Origin: Emydura subglobosa
Lineage: Eukaryota; Chordata; Testudines; Chelidae
Direction: 5' to 3'
DNA: 64,000 nucleotides
Assembly (NCBI GenBank): GCA_007922225.1
Contig: ML679941.1
Location: forward strand, 54,130,235-54,194,234
Shown in pieces: positions 23,278 to 35,628 of this stretch (the first letter of the stretch is position 1; each line of letters opens with the position of its first letter). Made by a program: the position numbers and the translations under genes. The notes below the pieces were generated by a model. It was given only the letters and a program-made list of their open reading frames with translations, searched no databases and was not told the DNA's origin.

Positions 23278-23746
23278 AATTCTTATCTTTAAAGGAGCAG
23301 CATCAGCTCTTGAATACAGGGCTCAGATTTTCAACAATACATTTTCTAAACACAAATTTATATAGCACCAGACGTGTGTTAGGTGCTTTATTAACTCAAC
23401 ACTTTTATTAAGAATTAGTGGTTTTGGTGAAAGATGCTCCCATTTTGACTGTGTGCTATGCCCAGTTACACCCACAAACTTGAAAAGTAGATTTCCTGTG
23501 GTTATATTGTACCACTGATTTTTAATCAGAACTCTCCATAGCTCTCAGTAGTGAATTCTAGAACTAAATCACTGGCATGGTATGGCTTCAGATTTAGGGG
23601 GGCAGGTTTAAGCTTTGTATTTAACCAAGCAACAAATAATAAATAAAGTATAGAGCATGTGTAAAGAAATCTGGATTCAGAATGAGCAGAAGTATACCAT
23701 TACGGTATGTCCAGCTGCCACTAAAGTCAAAGGAAGCTGGATCAGG
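23278..23746 (-). repeat. Unclassified ~450 bp repeat, arm B of an inverted pair
   Basis: Reverse-complement partner of 19833-20273. It carries about 25 extra bases relative to arm A (around 23420-23445, agtggttttggtgaaagatg), while arm A has a few bases not found here. Both match up to gctggatcagg (about 23737-23747), after which the sequences part. Confidence 0.75.
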
Positions 23747-25728
23747 ATGTATTCTGCAAGATAATACATTACTGGGAGAGTGATTGTTCACCTGAATGTC
23801 TGAGTGCTGTCAAATATTCAATGTCTCTTTAGTGGTAAAAACAGTGTACAGAGCTATAGCCTTGCAGAGTACATTCCAATTACAGGGCCTACATGAGTAG
23901 ACCTGTCCCGCATGTTGAGTAACGCTGCATACATAAAGTATTTTCAAGATCTGGGCCCATACTTGGGTCCATTTTTTTTCTGTTGAAGGAACTGTTCCAG
24001 ATAGTGTCTTTCCAACTGAGATTAATGAACCTTTCCAAAAATAAAATCTGCAAGCCTAGCAATGTGTTATCAAATTTAGGGCTGTAAAATAATTTTCCCC
24101 TTAGGCATAATGAAAAGGATTTGAGATTGAAGATGGAAATAGCCCTCTGGAAAAGTGAGGAACCATACTTTCTCAGGGTCTTATGGCTGTATCCCAAATA
24201 ATCAGTTTCCTGTGTCTGCAAGGAGTAGACAATGGTGGCCCTCATTCTTGATCAACCAGTTCATCTATGCATCTAAGTTTCTATGTGACATTCCTTTAAT
24301 GTCATTGGTTTAAAAGTGTGGAAAATGCTTCCGTAGAAAAGTGATTTTCCTGCTTTTTAATTTATGAAAAAATTAGCAAACTAAACTTTGGGATTTTTTT
24401 TGTAAACTCCTTTATTATAAACCTTCTTAGAAATAGTTTGGCATGCTACAGGATGAGTCATATAGGATTTGATCTCCCTTATATGGTAGTAAACCAGGAG
24501 TAACTCCACTAAGTCACTGCAATTAAACTGGTGTAAGTAGGATCAGAATGAGGCTCATAGAATCTAATATCTTTCTCTGAACGGTATGAGGGTAGCTTTT
24601 GTCTGTGTATCTTTTGGAATTAATTCTGACTTTCTGACTAATTCCCAGCATAATGACTATAACAATGCTTGGAATTAAACAGCAGTCCGAATCCATATCT
24701 GAACATAAACTACCACATCAACCACAGCTTGGGAAACAGGTTTAGTTGTATTACATTAAGTATGAGACTTTTTCAGACACACACTTGATACATGGTAGGC
24801 TTGAGTCTGTTAATGGTTCTAAGAACAAGTAAAGGTTTCAGGATCAGGCCTCGTGTTATTTCACTAATGTCTCAGCCACATATCTTTCTTAGCCTCTACA
24901 CTGTCACATAACCGAGTGTTAAAGACTACCAGGAGACTATTTATAACATCGCTGTAAAAGTCTGTTCACCAGCCTATGATCTGACTATCTTAAAAGGATG
25001 GTCATTCCCTGATAAGTAAACATAGGTACTACAGAACATTAAACAGTAAATTACCCTATTCCCAGTCAATTCCTGAACATCTATTATCATTTACTGACAT
25101 TCTTGGTAGGTAATACTGTACCAACTTGCTTTCATTATTTAGTCATTTCCATCAGGTTTTCTAGCAGCCCCTGCTGTTCTTCATTATCTCTTATCCTCTG
25201 TGGGCCCATCTATCATTTTGCAGGATCCAATGTCTTTCCTTAAGTACCAGTTTTCCTCCTTGAGCTGTTACTACTTTTTTTTTTTTCTTCCAGGTTTGAT
25301 GCCTTTCTGCAGGGTTCCTGTGCATCATCAAAAACTCCAATTCATTTCAGACTTTCTCTGCTCTTAGTGGCTGCACTCTGACATACTGACACATCAGCAA
25401 ATTAGACAGCAGTATGATCTCTTTAATTTGAATGTTTCATGTAGTAATAAGAGATACATTAAATACACGGAGTATTACCAATCCAGTGTGCAAAAGAGGT
25501 GTGGATACCCCAAATCCCCTCCTCAACTGCTTCCAGATTTTACTTCTCATTGGCACCCTCATGCTCTAAACTTAGAGAGGGAGAGAGGAAGAGATACATA
25601 CACATTTTTAAACAAACACAAGGAAAAAGCAACTTATCTGAAATCATGACAACAGAGCTTAGCAATAATGCTCATATAATCACTTTTTTAAAATGTAAAA
25701 TAGCACTTCTAAATATCTAGCCTTAATT
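23747..25728. other. Unassigned noncoding DNA
   Basis: No gene found. Near 24480-24560 is a short dispersed-repeat-like phrase (actggtgtaagtaggatcag). A T13 run lies near 25274-25286. The + frames at 25428-25720 have no motif. Confidence 0.4.
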
Positions 25729-27770
25729 GAGTCATAAAGTCTAAGGCCAGATGGGACCATTGTGATCATGTATTTTGACAGGTCATAGAACCTCTCCAAA
25801 ATAATTTGTATAGCACATCTTTTAGAAAAGCAGCCAATCTTGATTTTAAAAATTGTCAGTGATGGAGAATCCATCACGCCCCTTGGTAAATAGTTCCAAT
25901 GGTTAATTACTCTCCCTGTTAAAAATTTACATGTAATTTTCAGTCTGAATTCATTTATCTTCAACTTCCAGCCATTGGATCATGTTATAGCTTTCTCTGT
26001 TAGATTGAAGAGTCCATTATCACATATTTGTTCCCCATGTAGGTACTGATAGTAGTCGAGTCACCCCTCTTTGTTAAGCTAAATAGATTGAGCCCTTGAG
26101 CTCTATCCCTCTAATCCTTTAATCATTCTCATGACTCTTCTCTGAACCCTCTCCAGTTTAGCTACATCCAATTTGAATTGTGAGCACCAGAACTGACACA
26201 GTATTCCAACAACTGTGCCAAATACAGAGGTCAAGTAACCTCTCTACTCACTTGAGAGTCTCCTGTTTATAAATGCCAGGATTGCTTTAGTCCTTTTCGC
26301 CACAGCATCACACTTGGAGTTTATGTTCATCTGATTATCCACCATGACCTCCAAATCTTTTTCAGTCACTGCTTCCCAGGATAGAATTTCCCATCCTGCA
26401 AGTATGGCTTTTATTCTTTGTTCCTAGATGAATACATTTACATTTATCTGTATTAAAATGCATATTGATTGCTTGGTAAATTGGGTGCAAGCAATCAAGA
26501 TGGTGCAGAGTCAGTGTCTTGTCCTCTTCCTCAATTTTTGTGTTATCTGCCAACTTTATCAGCGATTATTTTGTTTTCTTCCAAGTAATTGATAAAAAAT
26601 TTAAATAGATTAGGGCAAATTACCTTTGAGACCACACTGGAAACACACACACCCAATGATGACTCCCAGTTTACAGTTACATTTTGAGATTTATCGGTTA
26701 GCCAGTTTTTAATCCATTTAATGTTTGCCATGTTAACTGTATATCGTTCTAGTTGTTTAATTAAAATGCTGTGCGGCACCAAGTCAAACGCCTTACAGAA
26801 GTCCAAGTATATTATGTCAGCACTATTACCTTTATTAACCAAACTTGTAATCTTATCAAAGAAAATATCAAGTTAATTTGACAGGGTCTGTTTTCCATGA
26901 GCCCATATTCAGTGCATTAATTGCATTGCCCTCCTTTAGTTCTTTATTAATCGAGTCCCATAATAACTACTTTAGTGCCTTGACCTCGATCGATGTCTAG
27001 TTGACAGCCTATAATTATCCAGGTCATCCCATTTACACCCTTTTTAAAATTGACACCACATTAGCTTTCTTCCAGTCTTCTGGAACGTCCTCGGTGCTCC
27101 AAGGCTTTTGAAAATCAATGTTAACAGTACAGAGAGCTCCTCAGCCAGCTCTGTTAAAACTCTTGAGAACAATTTATCTGGATATGCTGATTTAAAAATA
27201 TCCAGGTTTATTAGTTTTTGTTTAACATCCTCCAGCAATGATAATGGAATGGAAAGAGAGTAATGATCATTATATGATAAGACTATATCATCTGTTTTCC
27301 TCAAATACAGAACAGAAATATTTATTGAACACTTCTGCCTTTTCTGGATTATTATGGATAATTCTACCATTTCCATCTAGTAATTAACCAGTACCATTGT
27401 CAAGATTCTCTTTATTCCTAATGTATTTAAAAATTTCTCCTTATTGTACATCTGCTGGCCATAAATTTCTCTTTTTGTCCCCTTGCTTCCCTGTCAATTT
27501 TCTATAATTTCTAACTTCTGATTTATATTCATTACTACCAGTGTCTTCTTTCTTCCATATTTTGTATATTATTTTTTTTATTTTTCACAGCTGCTTTCAC
27601 TTCCCCTCTAAACCAGGCTGGTTTTTTTTAACCAGCACAGCCTTCTTCCTTAATGATGGGATTTTGGGGCATCTAGGAAAGTGTTCTTAAATGATTCCCA
27701 ATTATCATTCACATGTTTCTGATTAAAGTCTTCCTTCTAGCTGATCTGGCATTTTGCAAGGTGAATTGCA
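25729..27770 (-). mobile_element. CR1 LINE, old subfamily, ~2 kb
   Basis: The 3' end is at the low coordinate (gtcataaagtctaaggccag, atgggaccattgtgatcatg). Upstream lie C-terminal, RT and pre-RT regions of ORF2, recognisable up to about 27725 (ttctgattaaa) and faintly to 27770. It is the same subfamily as the copies at 57085 and 60198-64000 but a different one from 17105. It is about as diverged as those relatives. The endonuclease and ORF1 are missing. Confidence 0.88.
26362..27376 (-). pseudogene. CR1 ORF2 reverse transcriptase remnant
   Basis: Three broken frames follow each other. The piece at 27044-27376 has the pre-RT segment (KLINLDIFKSAYPDKL, GAPRTFQKTGRKLMW). The piece at 26543-26842 has DIIYLDFCKAFDLVPHSIL with the first catalytic aspartate, and NWLTDKSQNVTVNW. 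The piece at 26362-26553 has a short N-terminal MADNTKIEEEDKTL where the active-site loop FADDTKI would lie, so the aspartate pair is changed to AD-N. Frameshifts and stops separate them. Non-functional. Confidence 0.82.
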
Positions 27771-28188
27771 AACAAGTGCTTGAAGCTCTTCTTCCTGCTC
27801 CCTTATCATGTGAAAACACGGACCCAGCACTTTATTTATTATTTCAGCTTGTTTTTTACATTAGAAATATCAAATTCTCACTATTCTTTTTTGCAGGGGA
27901 ATTTAAGCAAGCTCTTGGAAAACCCATGGTGTGACTTCACCAAAGGCTGAAACGTGAGCTACAGCTTTCTCAGAGGATGATTCTGCAAACACTTACTCAC
28001 GTGTAATTTTGCTCATACAAGTAATCCTATTGTCTCTTCAGTGAGATTACGCACATGAACAAAGTAACTCATGTGCAAAGGAGCTTGCAGAATCAGGGGT
28101 CAGGCCCTCATTTAAGGAAAGGGGGACAATGTTGAATCTGGAATATTATCTCTCTTTGGATTTCATACTGCCACTCCTCACTGTAGTG
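27771..28188. other. Unassigned noncoding DNA
   Basis: No element recognised up to the short hAT element that starts at 28189. Confidence 0.4.
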
Positions 28189-28380
28189 CAGTGGTTCTTA
28201 ACCTTTCCAAACTACTGTACCCCTGAAGCCTGAGTCCCACCCCCACGGGGCTGAGGCATGTAACTTAGTTTCATGGCGCCCCTGTGGCTCCAGGCAATTG
28301 CCTTTCTTGCCATCCCCAATACCAGCTCTGCACTTGCAACCCCTCTAAAACTGTCACAACCCCCAGGTTGAGAAACACTG
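28189..28380. mobile_element. Non-autonomous hAT (Charlie-like) MITE, 192 bp
   Basis: The left end is cagtggttcttaaccttt. The right end, read on the minus strand, is cagtgtttctcaacctggg. The flanks ctgtagtg (28181-28188) and ctgtagta (28381-28388) match in 7 of 8 positions, the 8 bp duplication expected for hAT. Its ends resemble those of the 3 kb hAT at 60247-63274, so a related transposase probably moved it. No coding capacity. Confidence 0.88.
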
Positions 28381-28479
28381 CTGTAGTATCTGAGTGCTTT
28401 CACATAAAATCAGTAGCAATAGAAAAATCCCTAATGGACTTCATGGAGGCTCTGGCACTTCTGGCATTTGAGAGCTCAA

Positions 28480-28720
28480 ATTATGAGCATCATTTATGGT
28501 GGAAAAGCTTTCTCAGAGAGGAAGGCTTGGCAATGTTTCCTAAAGTTGGCCAGCATCTGGATTTGTCTGATCACCTCTGGAAGATTGTTCCATAGTCAGA
28601 TCCCCTCCACCAAGATTTTATAACTCAGCACGCTTAAGACTTGTAGGAAAAAACAACACTCCTATCCTGTTCACTTTTGTTGTAGTGCAGACATACCAGG
28701 AGACAGCTGGATCAGGTATC
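28480..28720 (-). mobile_element. Possible L2/CR1-clade LINE fragment
   Basis: The + text gatcacctctggaagattgt then tccatagtc resembles antisense sequence for the C-terminal 'W..LP' segment of L2-like ORF2. Low certainty: only a short motif supports it. Confidence 0.3.
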
Positions 28721-29694
28721 AACATCTTGTGAAGTGACTCACCAGGTCCTCCAAAGATCTTACCAAGATCCTAACATTTCAAATGTTTTTAAAATGAGAT
28801 TTTTGTTGCATAGATCACAAAGGAGCATTAGAAGGCACAAAACATAACAATCATTTTAATTTTGCAGTTCACCTTTAGAGCTTTACTCACCTAAAGTTTA
28901 ACTCCTTCAATAGCCCAAACATATAAAAACATTTTGCCTGTTTCATGTTTATACTATCTCTAAATGCAGTGTTTTCTGGATGTGGTTAAAGCAAAGAATT
29001 GGGAATTTGTGCAAACCTTGAGCCAAAAACAAAAATTCATTGAATGTACTTCTAAAGAAAAATAATAATTTGACATCAGACTTCACTTTCCTCCCTATGT
29101 TCATAAAGTTGCTCATTCCTATCTGATTACTTTTAAGTTCAAAACATTAACTGATTTTTTACTAAATGGAAAAAAAGGAGAAATGGTGAAAATACAGTTT
29201 CTCAAGGGACAAAAGATTTCACAATTCTTAGAAAGTTTAACATTTCAAAACATCAGGGAAGTAAAAGCATTTTCCCTTACATGTGTACTTTTCTGTTTTG
29301 CAAATTTATATATGTAGTACAAAAGCCAGATGAAGGAATTCTTCTTATGCAGCAACCAAGCGAACTCCAGATAATACAAATCCTTAAATTAGCTCTTCCC
29401 TTGGCAGACATTGGTCACTTCCTTCTCAGGATATTTTGAAAGGTTTCCTGTCTATTTTAGATGATGTGGCAAGGGTACTTTTTGCTCTCTGTATAGTGTT
29501 GCCCTTGTTCAACGCTTTAGGTGGGATTTTTTTTAACTCTGTTAGTGCTCATGAAAAAGTGAAAAACTGAGCAAAGAGAATTAAGTACAATAGTTTAAAC
29601 AGTGTCCCAGAATTTTTTCCCCATGCTGGACCAGGAATATTCTGGAAGTTTTAAGAATGATCTACAAAGCAAACAAAGTGTGGTCTGAGCATAG
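28721..29694. other. Unassigned noncoding DNA
   Basis: AT-rich sequence without recognised elements. Confidence 0.4.
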
Positions 29695-29880
29695 GAATGG
29701 GAGCCAAAATATCTTAGTTTTCATCTCCAACCTTGATTTCCTCTGTGACTATAAACAGGTAACTCAACTTCTCTGCCTCTGTTTTCCCACTTGGATTGTA
29801 GAGAGGCTCCATACATTTGTAGCTATTTGTAAAGCCCTCTGAAGATGTAAAAGCACTATGTATAATATTAAGGCAACTCA
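29695..29880 (+). mobile_element. MIR-type SINE
   Basis: The core aggtaactcaacttctctgc then ctctgttttcccac and the tail aagccctctgaagatgtaaa with agcactatgtataatatta follow MIR order in + orientation. Diverged. Confidence 0.65.
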
Positions 29881-31237
29881 GCAAAGCTGTAAGGCATGGA
29901 CTGCATCTGCTGCTAAGGGTTTACTAGACTGCCTCTTGCCATAATAGTGGTATCTATATACCTACTAAGACAAAAGAATCACAAATTTGGAAATATGCAT
30001 CGCCTTAGGTCTGTAATTCAAATACAGAACAGCAATGAGAGCAGAAATGGAAACAGAAAGTCTGAAGGGAAGACTAAAATCACATTTTAGTTTCAGATTA
30101 GGTAGGCCACCCTTGCATGGATGTTGGAGGAATGAGCCCATCCTCCTTACCTCCCACATCCTACCTCCCTCAACTCTGTCTGTAATAGAAATCTGGACCG
30201 ATTTCCTCATCCATAATAGAAACAAATAGTACTTAAGGTTTCACTCAGCTTTCAGGAAATCGCAATGTGGCATTGTTGTGTAATTTACCAGCATTAAAGT
30301 TCACACCATAGACAGTATACAATATACAAGCTACTACCAGAAGGGAGAAAAGTTACAAACTACTGTAGGCCCCTGACTACTGTGTTAAAGTTGACGTTCT
30401 ATTATCATAGGTTATTTGCATTAATAAAAACAAAATTGAATCTAGAAAATATGCTAAGAGCAGAGGAAAATGCTGAGCTGTTGAAAGTCAATATGAGGTG
30501 GTACAAAATGATGGCTTGAGAGCAGAAACAGGAATTTCACATATTGAAAAATATCTTCTTTTTTACTTAATCCTGTTCACATTTAATAAATATAAACCTT
30601 CTGATGACTTTCACTGTTCGTCTCCTGAGAGATTGGACCGTAGTTCTAATAATGCAAACCTGTGGTGTTTAGCTGCCTAGGGCTTCTACTGTATAGTATT
30701 TAGGATTCCATTCAACAGCAGTCCCGCTTTTGTCTGCTCACTTCATAAATAATGGATATATCTTGCATTAGTGATTAGCAAAGATTGTAAAGCTTCCTTT
30801 TTTTGCATGTGTAAGATTTGGATAGCTTCTAAAATAGTTGTGCAAGTTAGTGCATTTGTATTTTTAAGCAAGGCTAAAAAAAATTCTAAAGATTTAATTA
30901 TATAATAGAAAAGACATGGATCTAAAAGCAGATTTCTGCCACTCAAAAACTTCAGAAAATGTGATCTTTTCTTCTGAAGTCTATGGGAAAAATAGTTAAA
31001 TTACTAATTTTGTGATATTCTTCTAAGAAGAATCTACAGAGATCATTGTGGGTTTCAATGCAATTATGGTTGGAAGTCATGAAAAGCCTTCAGGAAACAC
31101 TACAATATTGCACCATCTGCAGAGAACGCTACTATGCCAGAAACTTACATAATTGAACTGAGAACAGAGACAGGAAGAAGAATTTTCAAAGTTCTTTTTG
31201 CTCTTTTCATTGTTGCAGGGTTTGGGGAGAGGGCAGG
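29881..31237. other. Unassigned noncoding DNA (contains repeat at 30480-30620)
   Basis: Apart from the dispersed repeat listed separately nothing is recognised. Short frames at 29965-30225 and 30035-30229 overlap on opposite strands and lack motifs. Confidence 0.4.
30480..30620 (+). repeat. Unclassified dispersed repeat, copy 2
   Basis: Same-orientation match to 21855-21980; identity is roughly two thirds by eye, and best over the final ~45 bp ending tgatgactttcactg. Confidence 0.6.
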
Positions 31238-31325
31238 GGTTGACATAATACTTTGTACTTACGCAGCACCTTTTATCTCAAAGCTGTTATCAGTTAAGTC
31301 TCAATACTCCTGTAAAAGAGACTTT
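31238..31325 (-). mobile_element. MIR/L2-type 3' tail
   Basis: The text ataatactttgtacttacgc, agcaccttttatctcaaagc and atactcctgtaaaagag is the antisense of the shared MIR/L2 tail (cell ends such as gagg.. and gcgctttgagatc). Short and diverged. Confidence 0.5.
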
Positions 31326-31754
31326 GAGAAAAATCATCAATGATTCACCACACATTTTGATAGTCACCAAGTTTATCAAAATGTGTGACATCTGATTTTT
31401 TTTTTCCACTTGTCTGGCATGCCACTCTGTTTAGCTGTTTAGGCATTTGTACTGTGCTTGTCATGATATCTGAGGGCACTCTCTTCCATGCCCACTGCAA
31501 ACTTCTCTTCTGAGCTTCCCTGCTCTCTCATCCATGCCTATATCCTCACTCTATTCCAGAGAAGGGAAACTTGAGTGTAGCTTGTTCAAGTGAGCTGGCA
31601 TTTTGCAAAGCTATACAACATTTTCACTCTGCCCTGGGGGTTGGAGCGTGGCATGCAGGCTGACCAACCAGAGAAGAGGTTGACAAAAATATGAGGTTTG
31701 AATTAAATAACCCTAACAGTCACAGCATTTGACAAGAAGTCGCAGCCATGGCAA

Positions 31755-31905
31755 AATCACTGCTCTAATTATACTTGTTTTAGAGATGGATACACTGAGG
31801 CACAGAGACGTTAAGTGATTTGCTCACTGTGTTACAGCATGTGGTTGGCAGAGCTCAGACTACAATCCATGAGTCCTGATTTCCAAGCCCCTATTTTAGG
31901 TACTA
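31755..31905 (-). mobile_element. MIR-type SINE
   Basis: The text ttttagagatggatacactg, aggcacagagacgttaagtg and atttgctcactgtgttacag is MIR in minus orientation. It is followed by cagactacaatccatgagtc and ctgatttccaagcccc from the tRNA-proximal part. Confidence 0.75.
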
Positions 31906-31937
31906 GTCCAGATGACCTGTCAATTCAACCCTGCTTT

Positions 31938-31965
31938 CCCCTCCCCCTCCCCCCCCTCCCCCCCC
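31938..31965 (-). repeat. C-rich tract; G-quadruplex motif on the minus strand
   Basis: Four C runs of 4, 5, 8 and 8 (31938-31941, 31943-31947, 31949-31956, 31958-31965) are separated by single T. The complementary strand therefore has four long G runs with one-base loops, a very strong quadruplex-forming pattern. Confidence 0.9.
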
Positions 31966-34196
31966 ACTATGTCCCATAAGCAGGGTGGGCTGCAATTTTT
32001 AATTTGTGAATAGAGGGTTCTGTGTTGAAGAATGATGAACTGTTTGTGCAACATATTGATTATGTGAATAACAGGACTTTGAGCAGTGAGTATGTTTACT
32101 TTCCTTATTATTGAAATAGACTTCAGAGGCATTTTTTGTGGTTACCTAAAGGCTGTCTGGACTTTGTCATTAAATCATAGACATTCCTGCTGGCAAAATA
32201 TATATTGAGTGTAGTGAATGAGAGAGGTATTGAAAGATCCAGCCTGCCCAGGTACCTGAAAGCTGCCTCCAAATAATCAGGAAAATCTATTTGTCTGGTA
32301 GTTCAAAAAAATTTGGGACCGATGTTCAAAACCCAAAATGTATTGCACCTGATATTATCTTATAACACATTCAGCACCATTTCTAGAGTGAGGAGAAAAA
32401 CAAAACCCAAAGAAGATAAAAGAGCAGTAAGCAGGACATAATGGTACTAAGTCTGCTATGCACTCTCTCTCCTTAATAGTTTTCCTCCCAGACCACCTCA
32501 ATTCAATCAATATGCTGGATTGGCTTGGCACAAATACAGCTTTATCTTTTGGGCAGAGAGATGTGGCTGAGTTTGCATTCGCTTGCTAGATGACAAGCCA
32601 GTCGGACAAATGTTTAGGGAGCTTACCCAGAACCATTTCAGAGAGAGGATATTGTCTGTATCCACTAGCACTTAATCAGACATTGTTTTTCCTTTATTAC
32701 ATGCTCATTATTTGAGCCAGAGCCACTGCTGACCCTGTTTTTCTTTTGACTCTGTAGTAATAGCCTAATGACAGCTTGTTTGGGCTGAAGTTAGACTAGC
32801 ACCTGCGATGTTTGTTATTCTTTTAAAGCCTTATCATGTTAGCTCTTCTTCGGCCTGACATTTGCACAATTCTCTCAATGGAAGAAGAAGAATTACACTG
32901 TAGATGTTGCACACGCTGCTTGGCAGCCAACAGAGGCACCACTGTGTTCTGCTGAAGCAGTTTTTCATAATTATACTTCAGTGGATGTGGAAAGAGCAGT
33001 ATTGCGGGGCGGGGCAGGAGGAGTTGATAAGTGTAGTTTGCCCCACTAGCTCAACAGTGATTGATTGAATTCAGATGCAGACTCTGCAAAAGAACATAGC
33101 ATGGATTAAGAGGAAATGAGCCTAAAGGCCTCCAAAGCCACCAAAACATCAAGCCTTCCTAATATGGTTCCCAAATAACGGGTTCTCCCTCACCTATAGT
33201 GATGGAGGCCATATTAGTACCTAGAGAGTTTACATTGTCCTGAACTTGCCTCTCTTTGAATTCTCCCCTGGGTTTCCCCTTCTCAAGTTCTTCCACTCTG
33301 CTATAAGCTTAAACCTGATCTCTCCGTCCCCCAGTTTTTCCCCCTAAGAATTGGGGCCCATATGAATAGCTGTCATCTGTTTTCATATCTAAGATTCTTC
33401 TTTTTTATTTTTTAAAAGGCAACTTTTGTGATGGAATTGACGCACCGGGCCGCAGAAAGAAGCCTTGACTAACCTATAGAACACCAAATCAAAGTGTCCC
33501 TTTAAATCAGGAACAGAAATGACATTGCTGTGTTAACATGTGGACTTCAAGTGTAACAAAAGTGTTCTTAGAGAACTGGTTTCAGTCACAAGGCTTTCTG
33601 CATGTCTAGGCTAATTTATCAGGAGAATCCTGAAGAAGTAACCTTAACTTGATTGTAAGTAGAATACAGAATTGTAGGTAGTTTCTTGGTAGATAGTGAA
33701 ATAACTTGATGGTCCAGTGTTACTTGACAGTATCACAACCATGCAACTTCAGAACCAGAATGCTCTTTTTTTTCCCCCTCCTCTCTTTAAGGGCTTATAT
33801 CACCAAAGATGTGCAAGAGATTTTTATGTACAATTCCCAATAACATTCAAAGGAATCTGTAGCATAAGTCCACTGAGTACTGATGATACACGAGATCCCA
33901 TGGATTGAAAGAGATCCCTTGCAAATCTAAAACTATCCAACACATACATTAAAAAGAGTGAGCAAGAGTCTCCTGTCAGTTACTGCAATTCTGTTGACTT
34001 CATTGGTAACAGCAGAATTTGGCACAGTGTGCTTGGCTAGTCACTTTCTATATTCTCTTCATATCTGATGTGTGTTTGACTAAGGCCTCCTCCCTCCCTC
34101 ACAACCCAGCCTTAACTTCTGTTTGAACCTGAGAAGTCATAATCTTGTGCTGGTGACTTCACAATCCGTTCCTATGGAAACTTTATTTAATTGCAT
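31966..34196. other. Unassigned noncoding DNA, possible conserved noncoding element
   Basis: No gene or repeat recognised. The interval 32680-33000 has balanced composition, no repeat texture and regulatory-looking words (cattgtttttcctttatta, tcataattatacttcag), which makes it a candidate conserved element. There is no direct evidence of function. A G-rich patch (ggggcggggcaggagg) lies near 33006-33021. Confidence 0.35.
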
Positions 34197-34621
34197 ATTA
34201 CTGTAGTGCCTAGGAGCCCAATCATGTGCTAGGCATTGTGCAAATGCAGACAAAAGAGAAGTCCCTGCCCCCAAAGAGTTCTCAATCTAATATAAGACAA
34301 CATATGGATATAGACTGATGCAGGAGTACAAGGACACAATGAGACAGTGTTGGTCAGCATGACAGGCAGTGGTCTCTGCACACCAGCAGCCGAACTGTTG
34401 TCAAGTTTTTTGTAGGCATCCCAGAAAAGGAGGGATTTGAAGGTGGATAATGAGTATAGTGAAAACAAATCTACGGATGTGAGATGTTAATGGTGAGCTC
34501 CTTCCAAGTGTGAGGGGCAGCTTGGGGGAAAGCATGAAGGTGCTTGTTTGAAAATTTAACAAGGCGGCAAAGGAGGCTGGCATTGTGGGACAATCAGAGA
34601 TGGGAATCAGCATCTTGATAG

Positions 34622-35348
34622 CAGTGTTGTCAGTTCTCACGATTTTTCCACAAGTCATAGGATTTCAGCTAGGGTGGGAGCTAGTCTCACCATGACACAA
34701 GAAGCTCCAGTCCTCTCACACATTTCAGCTCTGCTTGGAAAGCCCCCCTCTGGTTGGCTGCCTGCCTCCTGGGGAAGAGCAGCCATTTCCAGGAGCAGGC
34801 AGAGCTCTCTCCCCCATCACTCAGGAGCTAGCACCGTTCTCACAGGAGGGGAGGGAGCAGAAAGGACTCAGCATCTGTGCTGCTCCACTCCCTCCTGTGA
34901 GGAATGGGGTACAACCTCTCCACTCCTTCACCCCTCCTCCCCCTGCAATGTGCAGCCGGGAATGAGAAGAGAAGCTTTCTGCAGCTGCCCCTCAGGGCTG
35001 GAATGGGGAGTGAGGAATCCCTAGAGCTGCAGCAGAAGCTAAGATGGGGTTGGGGGAACAGAACTGAGGTGGGGACTGGAGGGGGAGAATTGATGTGGGG
35101 CAGAATTAATTACTTGCTGGGCAGAGGGATGGGTGGATGTAGGGGACAAAGCTCCTGAAGCAGGGGCCATGTCACCTTATTCAGATATTGGAGTTGGTCT
35201 CACACACACACAAACACACACACACAGAGACAGGGGGAGTTCAAAGAAATCAAGACAGACCAAAAGAACAATCTTTTTTAAAACACCATGCTTTTGGGGG
35301 GGAGGGTCTGACTTGTGATTTTTTTAACCTTTAAGGTTAGCGATACTG
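34622..35348. mobile_element. hAT-like non-autonomous element, ~0.7 kb
   Basis: The left end is cagtgttgtcagttctcacg. The right end read on the minus strand is cagtatcgctaacctt, giving weak terminal inverted repeats of CAGTNNNGNYNA type. It interrupts the L2-like LINE. Possible 8 bp target copies are tagcagtg (34619-34626) and tggcagtg (35349-35356), 7 of 8 matching, but that would shift the left border by five bases, so the ends are not settled. The interior is G-rich with a CA repeat. Open frames through it (34674-35158) look like chance in G/C-rich sequence. Confidence 0.6.
35199..35226. repeat. (CA)n microsatellite, interrupted
   Basis: About 14 CA units with one AA interruption, inside the hAT-like element. 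Confidence 0.9.
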
Positions 35349-35628
35349 TGGCAGTGAATAAGAGAAGAGAATAGGGTGGGAATAGGCTGTGAGGGGCCTT
35401 AAAAGTGAAGACAAGCAGCTTATGTTTGAAGCAACAGAGAAGAGGGAGCTGGTGGAGGGCTGCAATGAGAGTGTGACATGGTCAAGGCAATGGGCTAGGA
35501 AAATTATCTTTGCAGTAGCACTGGAATGAATATGAGCAGGGCAAGACTGTGTTTGTCAAGGTCGCAGAAAAGGCTGGAGTTGTAGCTATGTACATGGATA
35601 GGAGAAAGACTGTATCTGAGCATGTTAT

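Noticed and set aside
34674..35158. Three overlapping + strand frames with proline- and serine-rich translation
   Set aside because: They lie inside a G/C-rich non-autonomous hAT-like element and are open in several frames at once.
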